Notes under the pieces: generated by a model
Told to the model about the DNA's origin: nothing
Databases searched by the model: none
Seen by the model: only the letters and a program-made list of their open reading frames with translations
Translations under genes and position numbers: made by a program
Shown: one piece after another, positions 22,078-31,954 of the stretch
How positions within the stretch are numbered: the stretch's first letter is position 1
Layout of the letters: every line of letters starts with the position of its first letter
Source of the DNA: Bicyclus anynana
Taxonomy: Eukaryota; Arthropoda; Insecta; Lepidoptera; Nymphalidae
Reading direction: 5' to 3'
NCBI RefSeq assembly: GCF_947172395.1
Contig: NC_069099.1
Span: 9,801,740 to 9,865,739, forward strand
DNA length: 64,000 bases

Positions 22078-22330
22078 GTCACGCTATTGTAGGTAATAGT
22101 AGTCTGAGACGTATATGACGTCGCTTGATCTCGTATTGGCTCGTGCCGACGCTAGGTGGCGTGACTCGTTTCCGTAAAGAGTAGGGAGTTAGAGAGGGGT
22201 AGAGATCGGGCGGGAACGACTGTGATATAAGCACTCGCCGTACAGTCGGCTTCAGTATTCTCTTAGTATTAATTCGCATAGCCTATCAACAAATCCTATA
22301 ATTTTATGTGTCTATTAGTCCACAGTGTAC
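22078..22330 (+). repeat. LTR- or promoter-like repeat, copy 1
   Basis: Shared with 32100-32285 in reverse orientation: tagtagtctgaga, gtttccgtaaagagt, gttagagaggggta, gcgggaacgact, gtgatata and gtcggcttcagta. A gatataag box sits about 25-30 bp upstream of a tcagta initiator-like site, which suggests a TE promoter or LTR. No terminal repeats could be established. Confidence 0.5.
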
Positions 22331-22542
22331 GTGTGAAATATGATCTAAGCTCGTCTTTAAGGCACTTACTCGTACGTTAACGATAACGCTGTAGCGTTAA
22401 AATGGATCAGTTAATCTATAAAATTATCGTTCAGTTACGCTGTGTAGAGCCCTCTACACAAATAGGCACTATCTCGGACAAAGGACTAAATAACGCGTTA
22501 AATGAGCTCCAATCGCTTGGAAACTAAGACAAGGGTAAAGTA

Positions 22543-22743
22543 TTCCTATATGATGCGCTTTTTTCATTGTTCAAGTTGCTGGGCAATTTGTTTATAAAAA
22601 AAAAATCAAGTGAATAAAAGAAATAATTGTGTTAACTATAATTAGACAAATGTTCCTATATGATGCGCTTTTTCATTTCCTAAGTTGCTGGGTAATTTTT
22701 TATATGAAAAAAATATAAGTGAATAAAAAAAATAATTGTGTTA
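22543..22743. repeat. Imperfect direct duplication, about 110-bp spacing
   Basis: ttcctatatgatgcgctttt occurs at 22543 and 22653. Both are followed by aagttgctggg and end in aataattgtgttaa. Confidence 0.85.
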
Positions 22744-22744
22744 A

Positions 22745-23045
22745 TAGAGCCTCTAACCCGCATTTAAACAGCGTGGTGGACTTAAATTTTATATTTCTTA
22801 TCCTACGAACATAAGGATGGAGTCCTGGCCGCTATAAAGCTGATAATGATAAACTAAACTAGTATTATTAGATAAATTGAAGGCTCTGGATCACTTTTAA
22901 TGTCAATTAATATAACGCGCTAGCGATACGTATCCTACGTCGCTTGCTTTTATTCTCTTTTGTTTGTAATTCAGATATGTTATTAATTGATATTTATTAC
23001 TTTGATCGTATACGGCTCTTTGATATACTTACTATAAATAGGTTG
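22745..23045. other. No gene seen
   Basis: Unassigned sequence between the duplication and the next SINE. Confidence 0.5.
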
Positions 23046-23050
23046 TCCGT

Positions 23051-23331
23051 TCGTTATCAACCAATATTCGGCTCACTGCTGAGCTAGAGTCTCCTCTTAG
23101 AATGAGAGGGGTTAGGCCAATAATCCACCACGCTTCACACACGCAGAGAATTGAGAAAATTTTCAGGTAAGTATGCACGTTTCCTCACGTTCCTTCAGCG
23201 TTTGAGACACGTGATATTTAATTTCTTAAAAAGCACACAACTGAAAAGTTGGAGGTGCATGCCCCAGGCCGGATTCGAACCCACACCCTCCAGAATCAAA
23301 GGCAGAGTCATATCCACTGGGCTATCACGGT
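23051..23331 (-). mobile_element. SINE-A, near full length
   Basis: It has the complete head (complement of ccactgggctatcacgg), an intact B box (complement gattcgaacccaca), the gcatgcccc block and the agagtctcctcttagaatg end. A short deletion removes part of the middle. Confidence 0.9.
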
Positions 23332-23410
23332 TTACAGTAAATAGGTTGTACTAGTAGCTAATTAGCTTACTATATTATGAGAGCCTAATAAAACCTTTAA
23401 ATTAAACAGA

Positions 23411-23705
23411 TTTTTTTTCGAGTTTAACATAATATCTTTATTTCAATTTTATAAAATTTCACAATATTATTAAAATTATGTACCTATCTATATTAACTAC
23501 CTACAGCTATTATATTAACTACTTAATATAAAAATAAAAAGGAAATATACTAAATTTAAATTATATCTAAAGACTCAGGCGTCGTAAAATTCGTCCGAAT
23601 CGATGGTAAAGTGCCCAGAAGGCTGGCAGTATTGCCACGTTGTATGGCAATACTAATTCTCTGGCCTAAATATAGGCCAGCATTCTGGTTTTGATTTAAG
23701 AGCGC
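23411..23705 (-). pseudogene. 3' end of a non-LTR retrotransposon (nuclease-like C-terminus, 3'UTR, poly-A)
   Basis: The complement of 23604-23683 encodes AGLYLGQRISIAIQRGNTAS followed by LLGTLP. This is the far C-terminal motif of the same protein family as the fragment at 234-590. In the adjacent frame the sequence continues to a TGA at 23575-23577. On the complement, an AATAAA (23437-23442) and a terminal A run (23411-23418) follow, as expected for a reverse-transcribed polyadenylated 3' end. The upstream part of the open frame (to 23852) does not match the family and is probably unrelated. The element is strongly 5'-truncated. Confidence 0.6.
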
Positions 23706-23709
23706 GCAA

Positions 23710-24950
23710 CGCGTCGGTACGATATGGATAAAATTCGAAGCGCGAACGAGACGGCGAATTATGACTTTCACGTGAGTGAAAAGCACGGAGCGATTGACGC
23801 GCGACGCAAATTTTATGACGTGAGCGCCAAAACCATTTTTACCTAATTGCAAGTAAATTAAACAACATAACGAAAAACATAATGGCCAAGTTCAAGATAT
23901 ATACCTAATTTTCTATACAAAACAAAAATTTAAGAAAATAAGTTTGCTTTTCCTGAGATTGAATGCGAAATGTGAGCAAAACATGTATTTTTCAAAAAAA
24001 TAAACTATCGAGAAAAGTTTAACAAATTGTGTATTTTGTACAGTCATAATGAAGCTAACACTTTGAAATATCATTTACCCAAATATCAGGCTCCTAACTT
24101 TTCCAGAATCTGAGATCCAGAACCATTTGTAACCACCAAATTACATATTGCACACTCTTAAATTTCAATCTGTTAATTTTCAGGTGGTATGTATGTATTT
24201 GTTATCGGTTGCGCTAAAGTCTGGAAGATGGTTTGCATGGAAAATACCCCACCACCAAGGTGAATCTGACAAAACTATAATCTTATCATTTTTGTCAGAC
24301 TCTACATGAATATGACTTTAACTTTGAGCATTGATCATAAATAAATATTTTGATCCTTCGCCCAAGGACCATTAGAGGTCACTAATCCAAATAATTATAT
24401 GCCTTATCGTGTCTCAGTGGTATTGTGATGCACACAGTAATTCCTGTATTTAATTTATGTAACATGATCTAACCCTTATGACGCATAGCTTAACGCGTTT
24501 CATAGAGCATGTCAAGCCGTCACTCTAGATTATCTTTAACATGCTGGGCTTAGGTTGACCTTAAAATGTTGTAGCATTTAGAACAGCTGTCGTTTCTTTT
24601 GATACCACGGCAACAATAGAGAATCAGATAGGTATACTAAGTGGAAATGCTTAAAGTGAATAACTTCTGGAATATTGTAACGTAACGCGTTACGGCGCCA
24701 CTCTCTCTGGCTTCTCTCACGCATACGGCAGCAAGTTCAAGTTTTTTTTTGTTATATTGTAGCGAATATCCTAAAATACTGAAATATTTTTCATTTTCAT
24801 CAATTTTCATCAATGAAAAGCTACGTTATCAACGAGTTAAATAGGGTATATTTTATCTCTGTATTTAGTGAGAACGGGATTTGTTTATACGTGACATACA
24901 ATCACTACTTTAAACTAGCCTAGTTTAAAGGGTCACTACTAGGTTAGGTT
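23710..24950. other. No gene seen
   Basis: Mostly unassigned. A CG-rich patch (about 23700-23830) adjoins the pseudogene. A SINE-D-type scrap (catagagcatgtcaagccgt) lies at about 24501-24520. A weak R2-like stretch on the minus strand lies at about 24795-24895. Confidence 0.45.
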
Positions 24951-24951
24951 G

Positions 24952-25208
24952 TTTTTTTTTCTTTACAAATTAGCCCTTGACTACAATCTCACCTGATTGT
25001 ATGTGATGATGCAATCTAAGATGGAAACGGGCAAAATTGTTAGGAGGAGGATGAAAATTTACACCCCTTTCAGTTTCTACACGACCGAAACGCTAAATCA
25101 CTTGGCGGTACGTCTTTGCCGGTAGGGTGGTTACTAGCCACGGCCCAAACAGAAATCGAACCCAGGACCTCCGTCTTATAAATCCACTGCGCCACGGAGG
25201 CCGTCACG
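24952..25208 (-). mobile_element. SINE-C with tRNA-like head, internally deleted
   Basis: It runs from the poly-A side (T run) to the head. The B box complement is aaatcgaacccagg, and the head complement is ctgcgccacggaggcc. The Trp/Gln-like middle segment is shortened. Confidence 0.9.
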
Positions 25209-25209
25209 G

Positions 25210-25890
25210 TTGTTTTCAAAGTTAGTTGGGATATAAACCTTACGCACCACACTGTTCAATGTGGTCTCGGATGATAGTGCTTGACGTAAGGATGATTATC
25301 AGATGTTAATGAAACTTATCGAATCTATTGTTCTTTTCGTGTAACTCGATATAGGAGTTTTCTGTGATATCTTGTAGCTATATTAGGATAGATTTTTCAA
25401 AAAATCCTAATGATATAGGATAGAAACGTTTGTGTTTGCACCCACTTAAAACACAATCTCTCTGACTAATTGGAAGGAAACTAAAGTATTAGTTCAATTT
25501 AAAAATAGCAACATCTATGAAAAATAATAAATAATAATAATATGTTTTGTATTTTATATTTATATTGACATTGTTAAAAATTAAAAAATACCTAATAAGT
25601 AAATAAGAGATAAAAAAGTGATTAGAATTTAATTTCTTCTTAAAGTTATAGTAATATGTTTACTTTTTCACGCACTTTTTACTTGACAACCGTTCGGATA
25701 AAAGTAAACGCAGTAAAAACTTGAAAGATCCATCGTTTGTCTTGCTTAGCGTCTTCTTTAGGTAAATAGACAAGTCGTGATAGCAATGGTAATTTTAGTT
25801 CATTTTTGGTCTTCGTAGTAATAAAAAACCATAAATAGTTAGACTGAATAGTTGATTAAAAGTTATTTTGCTACGCAGCTGAATAAAGGT
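25210..25890. other. No gene seen; AT-rich
   Basis: A stretch at about 25545-25640 (gttttgtattttatatttat, tgttaaaaattaaaaaata) resembles 35255-35340 and may be the tail of an unnamed repeat. Confidence 0.45.
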
Positions 25891-26218
25891 ATTTTTTTTT
25901 ATTACAAGTTAGCCCTTGACTACAATTTTACCTGATGGTAAGTGATAATGCAATCTAAGATGGAAGCGGGCTTACTTGTTAGGAAGAGGATGAAAAATCC
26001 ACACCCCTTTTGGTTTCTACACGACATCGTACCGGAACGCTAAATCGCTTGGCGGTACGTCTTTGTCGGTAGGGTGGTAACTAGCCATTGCCGAAAGCCT
26101 CCCACCAGCCACACCTGGACTAATTAAGAAAATCTCAATCGGCCCAGTCGGGGATTGAACCCAGGACCTCCGTCTTGTAAATCCACCGCGCATACCACTG
26201 CGCCCCGGAGTCCGTCGA
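25891..26218 (-). mobile_element. SINE-C, full length
   Basis: All parts are present: T run, caagttagcccttgactac, tcgcttggcggtacgtcttt, cagccacacctggactaatt, B box complement gggattgaacccagg and head complement ataccactgcgccccgga. Confidence 0.93.
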
Positions 26219-26243
26219 AAAACAAGGCAACATTCTACTGTCT

Positions 26244-26577
26244 TAGTTATCCAGTGGTTAAACCATTTGACTTTAGATCGGTATTTGATCCGAAATTCTG
26301 AGTCGGGCTATGATATACTGAGAATTTTGTTCCACTAAAGAAAAACCCCAGTAGGAATTTGAAGTTGGTGGCGCTACCCCCGTGCCTCAGCATATTTTTA
26401 GCCGTCGATCATAGTTGCCATCAATAGTAAATTGTTAAAGAGTCAAACATTATAAACCCGCCAATCCTCTTTAAAGCAGCACGATGGATTTAAATTCCAA
26501 ATCCCCTCTTAGTAGACAGATTACTTGTACCTGGCTACCCAAGTGGGCTATTAAAATAAGCTGACGATGATAATAAG
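26244..26577 (+). mobile_element. SINE-D copy
   Basis: It starts with a degenerate tRNA-like ccagtggttaaaccatttga. It contains gaaaaaccccagtaggaatt, gctacccccgtgcctcagca and agccgtcgatcatagttgcc, and ends in gggctattaaaataagctga followed by a GATAA-type tail. Confidence 0.7.
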
Positions 26578-26579
26578 AA

Positions 26580-27290
26580 ATAAAACAAAGTACTTAAATA
26601 TTGTATAGTACGTACCTACTTGTAATTAGCTTAAAAAACCCCTAAAACAGGCGTTTGCTTATTTCCTCCTTACTAATTTATATTTCAAAGTCTAACCAGA
26701 ATTTGAAACCACATAGTGAACCAAGGAGGCCGATCAGTCTTTAATAACATTAAATTAACGCTAAAAGTGCTAATAGTGAAAAGTGATCTCTACCGTATAC
26801 TCGATTAAAAATGTAAAAAGGCCTTATTTGCAAAAATCAGCCCGGAAAAGAATTTAATTACTAAGCAAGTAACTAGTGCCAGTGAGTTAAGTAAGAAATA
26901 AAAAGAATGGAAATACTTGAACTCTTTTGTTCTCGGCGTATCAGAGAAATACTTGTCTTAACTCTTATAGTTCTAATAATGCATTTTTAAACTGTTTTAA
27001 AGTTTTGCTATTTGATATTAAAAGAAAATTCTTAATAAAGCTAATTTTGATGAAGATTTTCTTAAAACAGTAGAGTTAATCTGTCACGAGGTTTTGTAAC
27101 TCGACATTCAGCTGTGCGACTCAAGAGTCACTATTTGTGTAAGTTGTTATTAACTTACCATAAATTAAAAGTAAGTACTTAAGTGAATAGAAGAAAATTC
27201 CCAAGTACTAGTACAATCAACGTGTTAAAAGTTGCACCTTTTAAACCTTCAGACAAACAACTAAGCAACAGTAGAAGAAGATCCAAGAAG
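26580..27290. other. No gene seen
   Basis: AT-rich, with no supported features. Confidence 0.5.
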
Positions 27291-27588
27291 CTTTTTTTTT
27301 ACTGTCCACAAGTTAACTTTTGACAATCTAACCAGATGGTTAGTTCTCACCTGATGGTTAATGATGAGACAATCTAAAATGGAAGCGGGCTAACTAGTTA
27401 GGAATAGGATGAAACTTACGGTACGTCTTTGTCGAGAGGGTACTTGTAACTAGCCATGGGCGAAGCCTCCCACCAGCCAGACCTGGAATAATTAAGAAAA
27501 CCTCAAGCGGCCTAACCGGGGATCGAACCCAAGACGGATCTACGTCTTGTAAATCCACCGCGCATACCACCGCGCCACGGAGGCCGTC
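27291..27588 (-). mobile_element. SINE-C, full length, diverged
   Basis: T run at the left, internal duplications around ctgatggtta, B box complement ggggatcgaacccaag, and head complement ccgcgccacggaggcc at the right end. Confidence 0.9.
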
Positions 27589-27635
27589 AAAAACTAAAAG
27601 CTCTACTAGTACCAACAAATTGGTGAGCGATCGCG

Positions 27636-27863
27636 TTGCTGGTGGGAGGCTTCGGCCGTGGCTAGTTACCACCCTACCGGCATAGACGTACCGCCAAGCG
27701 ATTTAGCGTTCCGGTACGATGCCGTGTAGAAACCGAAAGGTGTGTGGACTTTCATCCTCCTCCTAACAAGTTAGCCCGTTTCCATCTTAGACTGCATCAT
27801 CACTTACCATCAGGTGAGATTGTAGTCAAGGGCTAACTTGTAAAGAATAAAAAAAAAAAAAAA
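27636..27863 (+). mobile_element. SINE-C, head-truncated, opposite orientation
   Basis: It starts at ttgctggtgggaggcttcgg and ends in an A run. It lies head-to-head with the previous copy, separated by about 47 bp. Confidence 0.9.
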
Positions 27864-27869
27864 GATCTT

Positions 27870-28525
27870 GCTTGTTTCAACATATTTTAGTAGTAAAAAT
27901 CATTAATTGCACACTTTCAATAGATGTCATAAAGATCGTTAATAAAATTATGACATTCCACAGTTCTCACTGTCCGTTGAAGCGTGAATACTGTCCGGCG
28001 TATAATTAATTTAATCAATTTGTGTTTTCATACCAATTTTACTGTCAAAGAGCTTTTAAACAGTGAATCGAACCTAATAAACTGGTAATAATATTGTGGT
28101 TTTACAAAATTAATGCATCGCTATTAGAAAATTTTGTATTATTAGTATTATTGTTGCAATTTATTCTGTATATTTTAATTTTAAGCTTTTCTGAAGTACT
28201 TTGAAAATATATTTAGAATCCATAACAATTATATATTTTTTTTTATTGGGAAAGTATACAATAAGAAACTTATACTAACTTATCCTTATAAATATACGAA
28301 TCATGCCCACGTGGATTGCTGGCAAAAATACTAGCTGCATTTTCGCGTTGAACAATTATAATTGGTTGGCAAATTATAATTGATTTACTCGTAGTTATTT
28401 ACATGTGTTTGTTTGTGTTATGGTATATAACACAAACAAACACTGTTTCGAGTAGCAGTTAATAAAGTAAAATTAGTCTTAATGATTGCTAACCTCTGAT
28501 AGGACACTATCAGAAGAAGAAAACA
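27870..28525. other. No gene; holds hairpins
   Basis: The hairpin at 28405-28443 is listed separately. A smaller one has arms caattataatt and aattataattg near 28348-28378. The rest is AT-rich and unassigned. Confidence 0.5.
28405..28443. repeat. Perfect 17-bp inverted repeat, 5-nt loop
   Basis: gtgtttgtttgtgttat (28405-28421) is exactly complementary to 28427-28443 across ggtat. Confidence 0.95.
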
Positions 28526-28529
28526 CAAA

Positions 28530-28720
28530 CGAAAATTGCCTGTCAGTTTGTCCGGTTTAATCTTAGGAACGGCTAAGCCGATTTAAAAAAAAGTTTCACT
28601 AGAAGATAGAGGAGGTTATTGAGTAACATAAAGACTACTTTTTATTCCAGAAAATTCCATGGTTCCCGCGGGATTTGTGAAACACTAATGCATACGAAAT
28701 AGCGGGCAACCGCTAGTTTA
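28530..28720 (-). repeat. R1 repeat copy
   Basis: The + strand shows ccggtttaatcttaggaac, aaattccatggttcccgcgg and gggcaaccgctagttta at the right, the complement of the R1 head. Confidence 0.7.
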
Positions 28721-28998
28721 ACATATTTTATTCCGACTATTATACAATTGTTTGTTTTAAAAACGTATGCACAGTTTTGCATCTGTGATTCGTATAAGCC
28801 ATAACCCAATAAACTGTGACTTCAAAACATTTTGCGGAATAAAAATATAGCATTTTGTTCTCCATATGCATGAAGTGGCAACCATAAAAGTGATCATAAA
28901 AATACAGGAAAACAAAACGTGCTAAACTCATTCCCCAAGCATTTTTGTAACCACAAACAAAAAATGTTACGAAAGAATAAATGAAAATGTATCAATAA

Positions 28999-29105
28999 CT
29001 AGCCGACGCTCCGCGGTTTCACCCGCGTGGTTCCCGTTCCCGTAGGAATACAGGGATAATATATAGCTTATAGCCTTCCTCGATAAATGAGCTATCTAAC
29101 ACTGA
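28999..29105 (+). repeat. R2 repeat, 5' half
   Basis: ctagccgacgctccgcggtt, acccgcgtggttcccgttcc and gaatacagggataatatata are followed by agctatctaacactgaaag. It is cut by the element at 29.1-30.0 kb. Confidence 0.75.
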
Positions 29106-29127
29106 AAGTATTTATTCTTTAGTAAGT

Positions 29128-29455
29128 TTTATTATTTATTTATTTATTTATTTATTTATAAGATTTATTTACAATCACTTACATAAAATGTAACTAAATT
29201 ATAAATCAATATAAGTGTCGCGATTATTTACAAATTCATACAGCATGGAATAAAGAAGAAAAGTAAATAAAAGATAACTTAAATATGACAAATAAATAAC
29301 ATACATATTTTTATCTTAAAAAGAAAAAAAAATAGAGAAAGAAAGAAAATGAAAAAAAGATGAGTCACAAGAGTACCATGTAAAGATGATATTTTTCCGA
29401 AAATTTTTTATATTGATTCTGAATAAATTTATTTATTTATTTATTTATTTACTTA
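29128..29455 (-). repeat. Two (TTTA)n tracts around a non-coding 3'UTR-like segment
   Basis: TTTA microsatellites lie at about 29128-29160 and 29425-29455. The purine-rich segment between them (aagaaaaaaaaatagagaaag-like) resembles a non-LTR 3'UTR. On the minus strand both tracts would be terminal TAAA tails. Confidence 0.6.
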
Positions 29456-29970
29456 AACAGTATCCGGGAAGACATTACAGTTGCCCAATTCGTCTTCCCG
29501 GGCTATAAATATACATTATTGTTTTATATAATTACTAACAAAATAGTACAGGTGATACACAATTTACTAACTACAACAAAAATAACACAAAATAGAAAAA
29601 AAGAAAGAAAGAAATACTAATTAAAATACAAAAACATTAATCAATAATAATAATAACATACATATCAATTTAACAAAATAGGAAAACGAATCTCCTATAC
29701 CCACTCCATTAATAATAATTTAATGGTTTTTATAAGCATCGGCGGTGGAGAGTGATAAACGTCCAATTCAAAATTGTTACCAGTTAGATCATTGAGCAGG
29801 CGCAGCGCCAGCGCTACCGGTGCGTGCTGAGTCACTTTTGTTCTACCATGTGGTATAGCAAACAAATGGCGACGTCGCGCACTGGCGTATTTGTCCGGGA
29901 CATGCAAACCTACTGATTCTAGCATAGTAGAATTACTTATTTTGCCCTGAATTAAAATTATTATTTTCAA
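29456..29970 (-). pseudogene. C-terminal ORF fragment and 3'UTR of a non-LTR retrotransposon
   Basis: The minus-strand frame ending at 29695 reads VGLHVPDKYASARRRHLFAI, then PHGRTKVTQHAP and ALRLLNDL. The pattern (YxxARRRHLFxxPxGRT...PxxxALRLLN) is the last 60-80 residues of reverse transcriptase ORFs of jockey/CR1-like non-LTR elements. A 3'UTR follows (29694 down to 29456), then a TAAA tail, consistent with target-primed insertion on the minus strand. No RT core is present, so it is 5'-truncated. The clade is an inference. Confidence 0.6.
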
Positions 29971-29975
29971 AAGTT

Positions 29976-30020
29976 TACATAGATCTCCACGCGAACGAAG
30001 TCGCGGGCCTCCGCTAGTTT
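29976..30020 (-). repeat. R1 head fragment
   Basis: cgcgaacgaagtcgcgggcc followed by tccgctagttt is the complement of the R1 start. Confidence 0.8.
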
Positions 30021-30029
30021 GTACTAAAA

Positions 30030-30520
30030 GGGTAGCATTACTAAGTAATAGGTTAGTCTACAGTCATATTTGCACACAATTTCTAACATAAGTCTCTCAA
30101 TACAACCCAAATGGCAGAGCGCGCGACCTAAAATAATTCAAGTTTATGTTGACTCGTTAACTATACCATTCAGCACTAAATTGCAGCGTTTCTAAGATTT
30201 TATTTGAAAGCTAAAGGTCTCCTTGCGCATATATTAATTTAACTTTAATTAAAATGGAACTTCATTTAGTACCGCTATATAAAATGACGTTATCTAATAA
30301 ACAAACTTTAAGAAAATGCAACTTGCAAGAAAATGCAACGTGCAAATTACTTATTTATAATAATAATTTATTTCAGATTTCATATACATAGATTGTTAGT
30401 ATATTAGTAACATTTTTATCTTACTTATTAATTTAGTATAGTTAGTAACATTTTAAATTTTAATTATATCTTAATCTTAATGTTACAAATTATTATTTTT
30501 GATAATTTAATAACATACTT
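30030..30520. other. No gene seen; AT-rich
   Basis: No repeat or ORF that I can support. Confidence 0.55.
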
Positions 30521-30525
30521 ATTTT

Positions 30526-30655
30526 AAACTAGCGGACGCTCGCGACTTTTTCCGCGTGAAACTCGATGTAAATTTTCAACTACCCCTACTACCCTACCCA
30601 ACCCCTACCCCAACCCTACTCCATCCCTGCCCCTAACCTGCCCCTACCCTTTAGT
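30526..30655 (+). repeat. R1 head followed by CCCTA-rich tract
   Basis: ctagcggacgctcgcgactt and ccgcgtgaaactcg are followed by about 75 bp of C(C)CTAC units (about 30580-30655). It lacks the normal R1 body and tail. Confidence 0.75.
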
Positions 30656-30882
30656 ATGGAAAATTATATAATTATAAGATATTAAAAATACATCGTTTAA
30701 AATTGCTTTGTTTGTATTAATTTGACTGTTTCAACCACATCATTTCATATCAATTACATCCTAATTAGGTTACGGGTTTAATATAAACAGTCGACGTTAA
30801 TTTAACATTATACCTATCATTGTTCTATTATTATTTTAGTCTAATATTATTATTCTTTAATATTTAAATGTATATTATATTT

Positions 30883-30945
30883 ATGTATTGATCGTGATAG
30901 CCCAGTAACCAGGTCATATCCACTGGGCTATCACGATCAATACAT
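30883..30945. repeat. Perfect 24-bp inverted repeat made from a SINE-A head
   Basis: The left arm (30883-30906) contains cgtgatagcccagt and the right arm (30922-30945) is its exact complement, with a 15-nt loop aaccaggtcatatcc. The arm and loop match the SINE-A tRNA-like head, read both ways. Confidence 0.95.
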
Positions 30946-31153
30946 GACAATACATAGTTTATTGATAGCGCAAAAAAGATGCATCAGAGCAATTTGTTTT
31001 ATTTTCAATTCAATTAAATTATGTCAACAAGACAGTTGTAAACCGTTCTTCAAAAAATTAAAAATATTAACGGTACCATCATTATATATTTATGAAGTAG
31101 TCATGTTTGTAGTTAATAACAAAAAAATATTTATCTTCTTTACTATATAAAAA
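30946..31153 (+). pseudogene. C-terminal fragment of a non-LTR reverse transcriptase ORF
   Basis: The translation includes IAQKRCIRAICF, CKPFFKKLKILTVPSLYIYE and VVMFV. This QKRAIRAI...LFKKLxILTxPSLYIYE pattern lies downstream of the RT core in jockey-like elements (family knowledge). The frame ends at 31148-31150. The fragment begins immediately after the inverted repeat at 30883-30945. There are no RT catalytic residues and no tail, so it is not functional. Confidence 0.65.
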
Positions 31154-31154
31154 T

Positions 31155-31345
31155 AAGTCGGGTTTTCCTTCCTGACGCACGAACCGATTTCCACGGTTTT
31201 GCATTCGTTGGAAAGGTCTCGGGCTACGTGAGGTTTATAGCAAAAAAAATCAGGAAAAGGTAGGGGTAGGGTAGGAGTAGGGTTGGGTAAGGTAGGGTAA
31301 GGTAGGGGGTAGTGTAACGGTAGGGTAGGGTGCAAAGAAATAAAT
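31155..31345 (-). repeat. R1-type fragment with CCCTA-rich tract (opposite strand)
   Basis: aaataagtcgggttttccttc, acgaaccgatttccacggtt and ggaaaggtctcgggctac are followed by a GGGTA-rich stretch (about 31255-31333), the mirror of the tract at 30.6 kb. The proline-rich minus-strand ORF here is a by-product. Confidence 0.6.
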
Positions 31346-31349
31346 TGAT

Positions 31350-31950
31350 TGATTGATTGAAAAAAAAAAACGGAAACTGTCACCGTACCCATGTTATCTG
31401 AAAATCACTTTCATCAGATGAGATTGTAGGCAAGGGCTAACTTGAGACAATGATAGTGTTTGAAACAGAGGTTAAGTTAACCTACTTAAAGAATAAGTTC
31501 ATTAGCCATATATACTTTTAATCCTTTTGGCTTTACTTTACCGTTTAATGAATGTGCCTATTAAATATATACAAATATTAGATAAAAAGTTTATATGTCA
31601 ATATAAATAAAGTTTACTAAAAGGTAACGTAGTAAATGTACGAATGTGCTATAATAGAGTGAGCCAATTCGCATGCAAAGAGGAAATAGTCGTTATGCTC
31701 GAAAGAGAACCAGACGAGACCATCTCGACGCCTTAACGAGCAGTTAGTGTAAAATATACCTATCTATTTTATAATACTGCAAATGTTCATTGTAAATAAT
31801 GATAATTCTAAGCAAATAATTATAATACATTTTTAGCAGAATCAGAAATGGATTACTGAAATTAGAAAATCGATCTCGAACTAACATTTCACAACATTTG
31901 TCAGGACAACTTAATTAACGAATCAAACTGTAACCAAAATAAGATCCTAG
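31350..31950. other. No gene seen
   Basis: A SINE-C scrap (gatgagattgtaggcaaggg) lies at about 31417-31436. The rest is unassigned. Confidence 0.45.
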
Positions 31951-31954
31951 AATG

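Noticed and set aside
30580..31333. Telomeric repeats
   Set aside because: The units are CCCTA/CCCCTA-like and irregular. The lepidopteran telomere unit is TTAGG, and the tracts follow R1 heads.
31090..31392. Proline-rich protein on the minus strand
   Set aside because: The proline run is produced by the GGGTA-rich tract and the ORF overlaps dispersed repeats.
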